A stretch of 5,410 nt of DNA from Candidatus Fraserbacteria bacterium RBG_16_55_9. GTDB taxonomy: Bacteria > Bipolaricaulota > Bipolaricaulia > RBG-16-55-9. The notes beneath the pieces were generated by a model, which saw only the letters and a program-made list of their open reading frames with translations, was not told where the DNA came from and made no database searches. A program made the translations under genes and the position numbers. The stretch spans positions 16,565-21,974 of the forward strand of contig MFGX01000017.1 of the NCBI GenBank assembly GCA_001778455.1, read 5' to 3'. Shown in pieces: positions 1-5,384 of the stretch (positions are counted from its first letter, which is position 1; every line of letters starts with the position of its first letter).

Positions 1-96
1 GGGGATCTTCTTCACCGTCTTCTGGCTGTCCATGTCGATGAACGAGACGGTGTCCTCATCTTTATTCAAAACGATGAGATGGTCGAGCTGAGGCAT
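1..96 (-). CDS. YVTN/YncE-like beta-propeller protein, 5' end only
   Basis: Only the first 32 codons are in the window; the gene runs off the left edge. The start is ATG at 96-94, preceded by AGGAGGGG (revcomp of 101-108) four bases upstream. The visible residues include LIVLNKDEDTVSFIDMDS followed by a KTVKKIP stretch. This matches the start of a YVTN-type beta-propeller blade, where a 'v.n..dntvsviD..t.kvv..ip' pattern is typical. Such proteins (YncE-like, or the cytochrome d1-like propeller) are often extracytoplasmic, but no signal peptide is seen in these 32 residues, so this copy may be cytoplasmic or start differently. It is divergently oriented from the secreted protein gene at 255. 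The function cannot be given from one partial blade. Confidence 0.6.
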   Translation of the reverse strand, partial: MPQLDHLIVLNKDEDTVSFIDMDSQKTVKKIP

Positions 97-138
97 TCTA
101 CCCCTCCTGGTGGATCGAGCTCTGTGTGGGACACGATG

Positions 139-167
139 AGTGTAGCGGAGGAGAGAGTCGGGGACAA
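139..167 (-). promoter_or_regulatory. Possible weak sigma70-type promoter for the beta-propeller gene
   Basis: On the minus strand, TTGTCC (167-162) and TACACT (144-139) are separated by 17 bases. Each matches the consensus at 4 of 6 positions. Transcription would begin near 132, giving a leader of about 35 nt to the ATG at 96. This is a plausible but weak match, chosen mainly for its position and spacing. Confidence 0.3.
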
Positions 168-191
168 GTTCGAATCGGCACGAGCCATCAC

Positions 192-221
192 TTGACAAAA
201 GGATCTGAATATGAGTATAAT
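192..221 (+). promoter_or_regulatory. Consensus sigma70 promoter for the secreted TSP3-repeat protein
   Basis: TTGACA (192-197) and TATAAT (216-221) both match the sigma70 consensus exactly, with an 18-bp spacer. Transcription should begin near 228-229, leaving a leader of about 26 nt before the ATG at 255. The promoter excludes the longer reading of the downstream gene (ATG at 126 or 222), because both of those starts lie upstream of the expected transcript start. An imperfect 11-bp tandem repeat overlaps the -10 element (see findings). Confidence 0.85.
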
Positions 222-236
222 ATGCGTAACACCTTG

Positions 237-244
237 AAGGAGGT
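237..244 (+). promoter_or_regulatory. Strong Shine-Dalgarno that sets the start at 255
   Basis: AAGGAGGT at 237-244 is complementary to the 16S rRNA 3' end and lies 10 nt before the ATG at 255. The two upstream in-frame ATGs (126, 222) have nothing comparable. This fixes the start just before a clean signal-peptide-like hydrophobic segment. Confidence 0.85.
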
Positions 245-254
245 AGAAAAAAGT

Positions 255-1124
255 ATGAGCGTGATCGGGCTTCTGCTTCGAGGAGGGCTCATCGTTCTCT
301 TCCTCATCGGTATTCTCGGTGTGGGCCAGGTAAATCAGGCTCTGGGACAGGCAACAGGACCGCTGGCCCAATTCCAACAAAACGTTCATCAGTTGCACAT
401 CGTTGCGCGATACTTCGGTGCGGTGTCCGGAACTCGCTACCAGGCGAATGTCATCCAGACGGTCACCGGCGTGGCCCTAAAATCCACTTCGCAAGCTACG
501 TTTTGGCTCATAGAGCCAGAGCATGTCGATTCGGAGTTCTTCTACCGTGAACGCAACGTTCCCCGCGGCACGCCGATTCAGTTCTTCTATTTCGTCGATG
601 TGATCAACATCCAGACTCTGGTCAGCGCAAGCCCGGGAACTCCGGTCCTCATCATCCAACGCACGGAGAACTACGTGGTGATGAAGGAGACTTTGGGACG
701 CTCTATACCCGAACTTGCCCTTGCCGCGCAAGTCAGCGCAGGAGAGCCCGTGGTAGCCGCTCTTCTGAATCAGCAGGGTTTGACAGACCCCGGCCGGTTT
801 CAGGAGCGAGCAGCCAAGATCACCGAGGTCCAAGACAAGCTCTTCTTCATTGACCAAGATCTTGGAAGCATCGTAAAGAACGACGGTCTTCACGGGGCGC
901 CCATCTTCGTCCAGCACGACGGCAGCTGGAAGCTAGCGGGGATCTTCGTTGATCACGGCCGGAGCTCACGGCCCAACCAGAGCGCTGTGGCCCGATTGCC
1001 GGAGCTCGAGCAACTCATCCCGAAAGAAGCGGAGAAGCCCGACCGCGACAAAGACGGGGTGCCCGATGATCAGGATCGCTGCCCGAATATACCCGGCGAC
1101 CCAGAGAACCAGGGTTGTCTGTAG
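255..1124 (+). CDS. Secreted/anchored degenerate trypsin-like protein with C-terminal TSP3 repeat
   Basis: The product is 289 residues. Residues 1-34 form a signal peptide or single membrane anchor: a hydrophobic run at about 11-24 and a possible cleavage after GQA-33. Residues about 65-235 resemble the layout of a trypsin/HtrA-fold protease: TGVAL (71-75), then LIEPEHV (85-91) where active enzymes have a 'T..HV' catalytic-His segment, then NYVVMK (139-144) where 'D.AvLk' is usual, then GEPVVA (163-168), then GLHGAPIF (211-218) followed by DGSWKLAGIF (222-231). In active enzymes the penultimate block is G-x-S-G-x-P; here the Ser is His213 and the Asp position is Asn139, so the protein is probably inactive as a protease. 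Residues 263-276 follow the calcium-binding thrombospondin type 3 pattern (D-x-D-x-D-G-x-x-D-x-x-D-x-C), with Asp263, 265, 267, 271, 274 and Cys276; the protein ends soon after. The promoter and Shine-Dalgarno choose this start over 126. It is likely extracytoplasmic and monocistronic. The protease-fold reading comes from motif order alone; function is unknown. Confidence 0.8.
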   Translation: MSVIGLLLRGGLIVLFLIGILGVGQVNQALGQATGPLAQFQQNVHQLHIVARYFGAVSGTRYQANVIQTVTGVALKSTSQATFWLIEPEHVDSEFFYRERNVPRGTPIQFFYFVDVINIQTLVSASPGTPVLIIQRTENYVVMKETLGRSIPELALAAQVSAGEPVVAALLNQQGLTDPGRFQERAAKITEVQDKLFFIDQDLGSIVKNDGLHGAPIFVQHDGSWKLAGIFVDHGRSSRPNQSAVARLPELEQLIPKEAEKPDRDKDGVPDDQDRCPNIPGDPENQGCL

Positions 1125-1159
1125 GCTCTAGAGGCTGACCAAGAACGCCTCCGGATCGT

Positions 1160-2407
1160 TCACATCCCGAGCGCGGAAAACACAAGCAAGCTCATATTGA
1201 GCACCACGATCAGTCCGGCTGCCATCCAGGCCAGAACTGTGACCCAGGGGCGATTGACCAATTCCCCCATCAACGTGCGGTCCGAGGTGAACCTCACCAG
1301 TGGAATGACCGCGAACGGTAGCTGCATCGACAGAATCACCTGGGAGAGGACCAAGAGTGAGAGCGGCTTCGCGGAGAGCAGGATGGCTATGGTTGCCGGC
1401 AGCATGGTGAGAACCCTGGTTCCTAGTCGAATGACAGCTAGGTTTACGCGTGGGAGGTTAAAGAACCCCATAAAGACCACTTGGCCCGCCAAGGTCCCCA
1501 TGGTCGAGCTAGCTGTGCCCGAGGCTAAGAGAGCGATGGCAAAGGTGACGGCGGCAACCTTGCCCAGAAGCGGTACCAGGGTCAGGTAGGCTTGATCGAT
1601 GTCCGTGACGAGAAGGCCCACGGAATGAAAGGCTGCTGCCGACATGATCATGATCGCAGCATTGACGAGCCAAGCGGCACCCAAAGCGACAATGGTGTCT
1701 ACGATGGCCCATCGAACGATACGTTTCTTCGGATCCGAGTTGCCGTTCTGCCTGGTTTTGACTTGCGATGAGTGCAAGAAGAGGTTGTGGGGCATGACCG
1801 TAGCCCCAATGATGCCCATGACCAGCAAAAGAGTGGCCGCATCCCCACCAGCTGGGTTGAAAATGAAGAGGTTCGTGGCAACTTGCGCGATGTCCGGCTT
1901 GGCCAAGAAAAGTTCAATGACGTAGGCCCAACCGATCGTGGCCACAAAGGCGATGATGACGATCTCCACGATTCGATACCCGTAGCGCTCGAGCCACAAG
2001 ATGAGGAGCACATCGAAGACGGTCAGGAAGACGGCGATCAACAAGGGGATTCCAAACAGCAGATTGAGTGCGATGGCCACGCCCAAGAACTCGGCCAGAT
2101 CCGTGGCCATCATCGCGATCGCGGCGGTGACAAAGAGGGATTTCGATAGGAGTGGCGAGAACCGCTCGCGCATCGTCTCAGCCAAGTCGCGTCCCGTGGC
2201 AACGCCCAGTTTCGCCGCGAGGATCTGCATCAAGATAGCCATGGCGCTCGCGAGAGTGACGACCCAGAGGAGGCTATAGCCATACTGGCTTCCGGCGGCG
2301 ATATCGGTTGCCCAATTGCCAGGGTCCATGTACCCGACCGAGACCAGAAAGGCCGGCCCCAGATAGAACCAGAAAGGACGCTTCGGTGTAACCATTCTAG
2401 AGACCAT
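1160..2407 (-). CDS. mntH: Nramp-family Mn(II)/Fe(II) transporter (MntH-like)
   Basis: This 415-residue inner-membrane protein of about 11 predicted helices imports divalent metal, classically Mn(II) and Fe(II), coupled to protons. The Nramp hallmarks are all visible: the unwound helix 1 motif Asp28-Pro-Gly-Asn31; DLAEFLG in helix 3 (103-109); Met205-Pro-His207 in helix 6, followed by NLFLHSS; and LSQVILSMQLPFAVIPL (354-370) in helix 10. Asp28, Asn31 and Met205 are the positions known to bind metal in this family. The length is normal and the frame is intact. It is the last gene of the operon, starting 14 nt after the ZIP stop. No convincing Shine-Dalgarno precedes the ATG at 2407, nor the in-frame ATG at 2395 (residue 5), so translation may depend on coupling to the gene upstream. 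The family call is very secure. The Mn preference is inferred from the family and from the MntR-like regulator in the operon. Confidence 0.95.
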   Translation of the reverse strand: MVSRMVTPKRPFWFYLGPAFLVSVGYMDPGNWATDIAAGSQYGYSLLWVVTLASAMAILMQILAAKLGVATGRDLAETMRERFSPLLSKSLFVTAAIAMMATDLAEFLGVAIALNLLFGIPLLIAVFLTVFDVLLILWLERYGYRIVEIVIIAFVATIGWAYVIELFLAKPDIAQVATNLFIFNPAGGDAATLLLVMGIIGATVMPHNLFLHSSQVKTRQNGNSDPKKRIVRWAIVDTIVALGAAWLVNAAIMIMSAAAFHSVGLLVTDIDQAYLTLVPLLGKVAAVTFAIALLASGTASSTMGTLAGQVVFMGFFNLPRVNLAVIRLGTRVLTMLPATIAILLSAKPLSLLVLSQVILSMQLPFAVIPLVRFTSDRTLMGELVNRPWVTVLAWMAAGLIVVLNMSLLVFSALGM

Positions 2408-2421
2408 ACGGCGTATGCTCG

Positions 2422-3645
2422 TTAGAACTTCACCAAGAATGCCGTCAGGTACATGATGGCAATGCCCGCAGCCAGCCCAGCAACATTCACCCAGGAAGCG
2501 GCAGCCCGAGCGCTATGCGTTCCTTGAGCCATGATCAGTCGGGTGACCTCATAGACGACTTGCAGAATCGCACCGGCACCGATAGCCAAGAAGAGCACAG
2601 CAAAAAGGGGCGAATACGAGAAGCCGCCAACCCACGTGCCGACGATCGCAGGTCCGCCCGCCAGAACTGCTAACCCTACCAGCTGGGGCAGACTTGGTTT
2701 ATCTCGGGTCATCGGCGCGCCGATGCCAATGCCTTCCGTGATGTTGTGCAGTGTAAAGCCGAGCACAAGAAATGCGCCCAGCGCAGCCTGACCCAAGGCG
2801 ACGGCAGCACCAATCGCCATGCCTTCACCCAAGTTATGTAGTCCGATGCCCAGAGCGATCATCGTTGCCAGCCAGAGTCTCCCAGATCCGGTCGAGCTAT
2901 CGGCCACTCTGCGGCTACTGCCGATGGCCACGAGTGCTAAGAAGCTCAGCATGGACGCAAAGAAGACCAAGGGAACTGCCTGGAAGACATCTGGGATCTG
3001 CTGCGCAATTTCGATCCCTTCGAGCACCGTGTCCACGAACAAAAACACGAGCAACCCCACAGTCAATGCCAAGATGAAACTGAGTCCTTGCCGGCTCAAG
3101 CGTTTGAGGAGTGGAAACCACATCAACCCTAAAGAGACAGGTACGATGCCCACGTAAAAGCCGAGCAGGGCGAACATCAGCCAGAAGGTGAGATCCGGGT
3201 ATGGCGTCTCGACAGCAACGTCAACGGTCTTATCGAAGGTCAGACCCGTGCTGGTTACAAGGCGCACCGTATGGGCTTCTCCTTCAACCCACGGGTACGG
3301 GATCATCAGGGTGGCCCGCCCCAGGCGGGGGATCTCAGAAACGGGCTGGACCTCAAAGGGCCAGTACGCATCATCCACTTGAACTTGCGCGAGAGTCACG
3401 GGCTCAGGTCCGCCGTTGATCACATGAACGATCATCCCCTCCGGCCTGAGATCAATCCGCTCCATCGTCAGTTTTTCGATGGGAGGCAGAACACCGGTCA
3501 ATGATCTCAATGGATCGACCTGAATGAAGGCCCATAACAAGACGGCCAGAGCGAGCAGCGGCAGTAAGGTCAAGAGCCAGCTCGGCAGACGAAGTCTCTT
3601 TGTTTCCATTCGTGCGGTTTCTGCCTTCTGGGTGATTGTCTTCAC
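2422..3645 (-). CDS. ZIP-family metal permease with N-terminal extracytoplasmic domain
   Basis: The product is 407 residues. Residues 1-20 are cytoplasmic and basic, and about 22-41 is a first membrane helix. Residues about 45-150 form a polar, probably beta-rich domain with no cysteines or histidine cluster, most likely outside the membrane. From about 153 onward it is a ZIP transporter with some eight helices. The ZIP metal-site motifs are seen twice: His270-Asn-Leu-Gly-Glu274-Gly and His300-Asn-Ile-Thr-Glu304-Gly, in adjacent helices, followed by the GAGAILQVVYEV helix (357-368). ZIP proteins move Zn, Fe or Mn towards the cytoplasm. I chose the GTG at 3645 because it overlaps the oxidase stop as GTGA and has GAGGT six bases upstream; an ATG at 3609 (395 residues) is a less well-placed alternative. 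The histidine-rich variable loop common in ZIPs is replaced by a short Ser/Gly/Arg stretch (242-256). The substrate is inferred from context only. Confidence 0.88.
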   Translation of the reverse strand: MKTITQKAETARMETKRLRLPSWLLTLLPLLALAVLLWAFIQVDPLRSLTGVLPPIEKLTMERIDLRPEGMIVHVINGGPEPVTLAQVQVDDAYWPFEVQPVSEIPRLGRATLMIPYPWVEGEAHTVRLVTSTGLTFDKTVDVAVETPYPDLTFWLMFALLGFYVGIVPVSLGLMWFPLLKRLSRQGLSFILALTVGLLVFLFVDTVLEGIEIAQQIPDVFQAVPLVFFASMLSFLALVAIGSSRRVADSSTGSGRLWLATMIALGIGLHNLGEGMAIGAAVALGQAALGAFLVLGFTLHNITEGIGIGAPMTRDKPSLPQLVGLAVLAGGPAIVGTWVGGFSYSPLFAVLFLAIGAGAILQVVYEVTRLIMAQGTHSARAAASWVNVAGLAAGIAIMYLTAFLVKF

Positions 3646-4664
3646 GGCGTTACCTCGAAGAATCCCATCCAACCCAATTCGGCAAACTCGCTCTGATGGG
3701 CATGAAACATGTATTTCCCTGGGAACTTGTATCTGAACTCCAGGATGCCTCGCTGGCCTTGGGTCAGCATGACGATGTCGGTGTATTCCGACGGCTCGAG
3801 GCTCGTTCCCGTGGGATACCACCAGAAGAACCCACCATGCAGATGAAAAGAGTTCAATGGGTCAAACTCCGTCATGTTGATCAAATAGACGCGCACGAGT
3901 TCGTTGAGCTGGATGGCGATGGGGCGCTGCATGAGCTCGAAGGCCACCGTATTGACAGCATATATCTCATTCTCGCCGTCGAAGTTCGTGTCGAAACCAT
4001 TCATGACCATGACCAGCTCGCGTGCCAGGGGGCGACCCTCCTTGGGATCGATGATGAAGGCCCCATACAGACCCTTGTGGATGTGCCGCTTCAAGGGAAC
4101 CGCGTGGCAGTGGTATGGGTGGCAGCCAAAGGGCTCCGCATCGAACTCGTAGGTGGTGCTCTCGCCGGGTGCGATCATCCCTGGACCAATGCCAGGCACG
4201 CCATCCATCTCCGCTATATGGACCCCGTGAAAATGGATGGTGTGGGGATGGGTGCCTGCGTTCACGAATCTCACTCGAACTCTGTCACCCTCGGTGCACC
4301 GGATGGTTGGACCGGGAACGCGGCCGTTGTATGTCCAGGCGGGGAAGAATACACCAGGAGCAACCTCAATCTCTTTATCAAAGGCCACCAGGGTGTACTC
4401 GCGCAGAGTCTGGCCATTCTCGAGTCGGCTCACTTGGCCATAGTCGAATTCCGTGAGGAGCGCTATCGGGTCGAATCCATTTCGCGCAGGATCCACTCGG
4501 CCGACGACGCCGGCATGATCATGTTCCAAGCGAGAGTGATTCGTTTCCTGCGTGGACGTCTGGTGTTCGATTTGGCTTGCGGCCAAGACGCTTGCACCCG
4601 CCAGGCCCGCCGCTCCGAGCGTCCCCAGGCGTAAGAAATCACGCCGTGATACTTTCTCATTCAC
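3642..4664 (-). CDS. Tat-exported two-domain multicopper oxidase (laccase-like, type 1 Cu in domain 1)
   Basis: The product is 340 residues. Residues 6-11 (SRRDFL) plus the hydrophobic Ala/Gly/Leu run to about 29 form a twin-arginine signal, so the protein is exported folded with copper. A His-bearing linker (His34, 43, 48, 50) follows. Cupredoxin domain 1 spans about 88-207 and domain 2 about 215-338. All eight trinuclear-site histidines are visible as four HxH pairs: His144/146, His185/187, His274/276 and His321/323. The type 1 copper ligands sit in domain 1: His141, Cys186 and probably His194, with Leu199 at the axial position usually held by Met. Domain 2 has no Cys in the matching motif (HAHQSEFAELG, 321-331). 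The family couples oxidation of phenolics or metals to reduction of O2 to water, probably as a trimer. His144 replaces the catalytic Asp of NirK-type nitrite reductases, which argues against that role. The GTG start at 4664 has GGGAGGA four bases upstream and overlaps the regulator stop by 8 nt. The substrate is unknown; Mn(II) or Fe(II) is suggested by neighbours. Confidence 0.93.
   Translation of the reverse strand: MNEKVSRRDFLRLGTLGAAGLAGASVLAASQIEHQTSTQETNHSRLEHDHAGVVGRVDPARNGFDPIALLTEFDYGQVSRLENGQTLREYTLVAFDKEIEVAPGVFFPAWTYNGRVPGPTIRCTEGDRVRVRFVNAGTHPHTIHFHGVHIAEMDGVPGIGPGMIAPGESTTYEFDAEPFGCHPYHCHAVPLKRHIHKGLYGAFIIDPKEGRPLARELVMVMNGFDTNFDGENEIYAVNTVAFELMQRPIAIQLNELVRVYLINMTEFDPLNSFHLHGGFFWWYPTGTSLEPSEYTDIVMLTQGQRGILEFRYKFPGKYMFHAHQSEFAELGWMGFFEVTP
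3643..3656 (-). promoter_or_regulatory. GAGGT ribosome binding site and GTGA start/stop overlap (oxidase/ZIP)
   Basis: Read on the minus strand, GAGGT (3656-3652) lies six bases before GTG (3645-3643). The last two bases of that GTG begin... the same GTGA also contains the oxidase stop TGA (3644-3642). This 4-nt overlap is the usual arrangement for translational coupling, and it decides the start of the permease gene over the ATG at 3609. Confidence 0.7.
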
Positions 4665-5346
4665 TGGGTCCTCCCGATTTCGTCAAGCTGCTTTTCAGCT
4701 TCGTTACGTAGATGTATTGGGCTGCTTCATGCCCTATGGTCTTCTCCGTTTCGCCAACGCGGATGGTCATGGGGCCGTTGAATGGGGCTACAGCGATCAC
4801 TGTTACTCGCACTTTGGGGAAGAGCCCCAGGCCACCCAGATACCGGAGTAGCGCCGGGTCGTGATCGCTAACTTCAGCAACAGCTGCGGATTGCCCCTCC
4901 TGTAACTCCACCAAACGAACGCGGGATGGTCGAGCGAGAGTCCCATCTCGGCTAGGGATCGGCGCGCCGTGTGGGTCGGTGGTCGGGTGGCCGAGCAAGT
5001 GGTCAATTCGATCTTCCAGTTCCTCGGAGAGCACGTGCTCCCATTTCTCGGCTTCCGCGTGGACTTGATCCAAAGGTACGCCGAGTGCTTCGGTCAAGTA
5101 GAGCTCGACCAGTCGGTGATGGCGAATCACTTCGAGAGCGATCTTGATTCCGGCCTTAGTGAGGGCGACCCCTTGATAGGGTTCGTGGGTCACCAGTTTC
5201 ATCTCCGCCATCTTCTTGATCATGCCGGTGATGGAGGCCGGCGCAACGTCCAAGCGCTCAGCCAGGGCTGTTGTGTTGACCTTGCCCTGCTCGCGCTGGA
5301 TCTCGTAGACGGCTTTCAGGTAGTCTTCCACGGCTTGCGTATGCAT
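4657..5346 (-). CDS. DtxR-family metal-dependent transcriptional repressor with MntR-like metal ligands
   Basis: The product is 229 residues: an N-terminal winged helix-turn-helix (about 1-65, recognition region near VAPASITGMIKKM, 34-46), a dimerisation and metal-binding domain (about 66-140), and a C-terminal SH3/FeoA-like domain (about 143-216, with LLRYLGGLGLFP at 166-177 and PFNGPMTIRVG at 188-198). This is the long DtxR/IdeR architecture; MntR of Bacillus lacks the last domain. Aligning by eye, the primary metal site reads Asp8, Glu100, Glu103, His104 and His77. DtxR/IdeR has Met10 and Cys102 where this protein has Asp8 and Glu100, as in MntR; MntR Glu11 is Lys here. Ancillary-site residues His77, Glu81 and His96 are kept. 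The ATG at 5346 has GGAG seven bases upstream. It is first in the operon, its stop overlaps the oxidase start, and palindromic sites in its own promoter suggest autoregulation. Mn(II) sensing is inferred. Confidence 0.93.
   Translation of the reverse strand: MHTQAVEDYLKAVYEIQREQGKVNTTALAERLDVAPASITGMIKKMAEMKLVTHEPYQGVALTKAGIKIALEVIRHHRLVELYLTEALGVPLDQVHAEAEKWEHVLSEELEDRIDHLLGHPTTDPHGAPIPSRDGTLARPSRVRLVELQEGQSAAVAEVSDHDPALLRYLGGLGLFPKVRVTVIAVAPFNGPMTIRVGETEKTIGHEAAQYIYVTKLKSSLTKSGGPSE
4662..4675 (-). promoter_or_regulatory. Shine-Dalgarno for the GTG start of the multicopper oxidase
   Basis: GGGAGGA (revcomp of 4669-4675) lies four bases before GTG at 4664-4662, inside the last codons of the regulator gene. 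It supports the non-ATG start. The nearby ATG at 4660 is in another frame and opens only a short overlapping frame without the Tat motif. Confidence 0.7.
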
Positions 5347-5359
5347 TTCGTTTCTCCAA

Positions 5360-5384
5360 AACTAAAAGTTAGGCAAGACTAAAT
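5360..5384. promoter_or_regulatory. Palindromic CTAA/TTAG cluster, candidate operator for the DtxR-type regulator
   Basis: On the plus strand three half-sites occur in a row: CTAA (5362-5365), TTAG (5369-5372) and CTAA (5379-5382). The first two form CTAA-AAG-TTAG. The last two form TTAG-N6-CTAA, which extends to 5 of 6 matching positions per arm (5367-5372 against 5379-5384). TTAG/CTAA steps are characteristic of DtxR/IdeR boxes. The cluster covers the edge of the -10 element and the predicted transcript start, so a bound repressor would block RNA polymerase. That the adjacent regulator binds here is inference. Confidence 0.6.

Noticed and set aside
126..254. 43-codon N-terminal extension of the secreted protein gene (ATG at 126, also ATG at 222)
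   Set aside because: It spans the consensus promoter at 192-221 and lies upstream of the perfect Shine-Dalgarno at 237-244; it would also bury the signal peptide in the middle of the protein.
477..917. Minus-strand open frame of 146 codons opposite the secreted protein gene
   Set aside because: It is antisense to a gene with promoter, Shine-Dalgarno, signal peptide and TSP3 repeat; no start signal or domain supports it.
1131..1151. Hairpin GAGGC/GCCTC between the convergent genes as a shared terminator
   Set aside because: The stem has only 5 bp with an 11-nt loop and no T-run on either strand, so it is too weak to call an intrinsic terminator.
3646..3822. Longer start of the ZIP gene (ATG at 3822)
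   Set aside because: It would overlap the oxidase coding region by 180 bases with Arg/Pro/His-rich sequence typical of an out-of-frame reading; the GTG at 3645 has its own GAGGT and a GTGA overlap.
3636..4634. Long plus-strand open frame (332 codons) opposite the multicopper oxidase
   Set aside because: It is antisense to a gene with all expected copper ligands, and its translation shows no recognisable domain. High GC and codon bias explain such shadows.
3642..4664. Copper nitrite reductase (NirK) reading of the two-cupredoxin protein
   Set aside because: The NirK catalytic Asp position is His144, and four HxH pairs form a complete trinuclear copper site, which marks a multicopper oxidase.
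4969..5382. Plus-strand open frame of 137 codons opposite the regulator
   Set aside because: It is antisense to a clear DtxR-family gene and runs into that gene's promoter and operator region; no domain was recognised.
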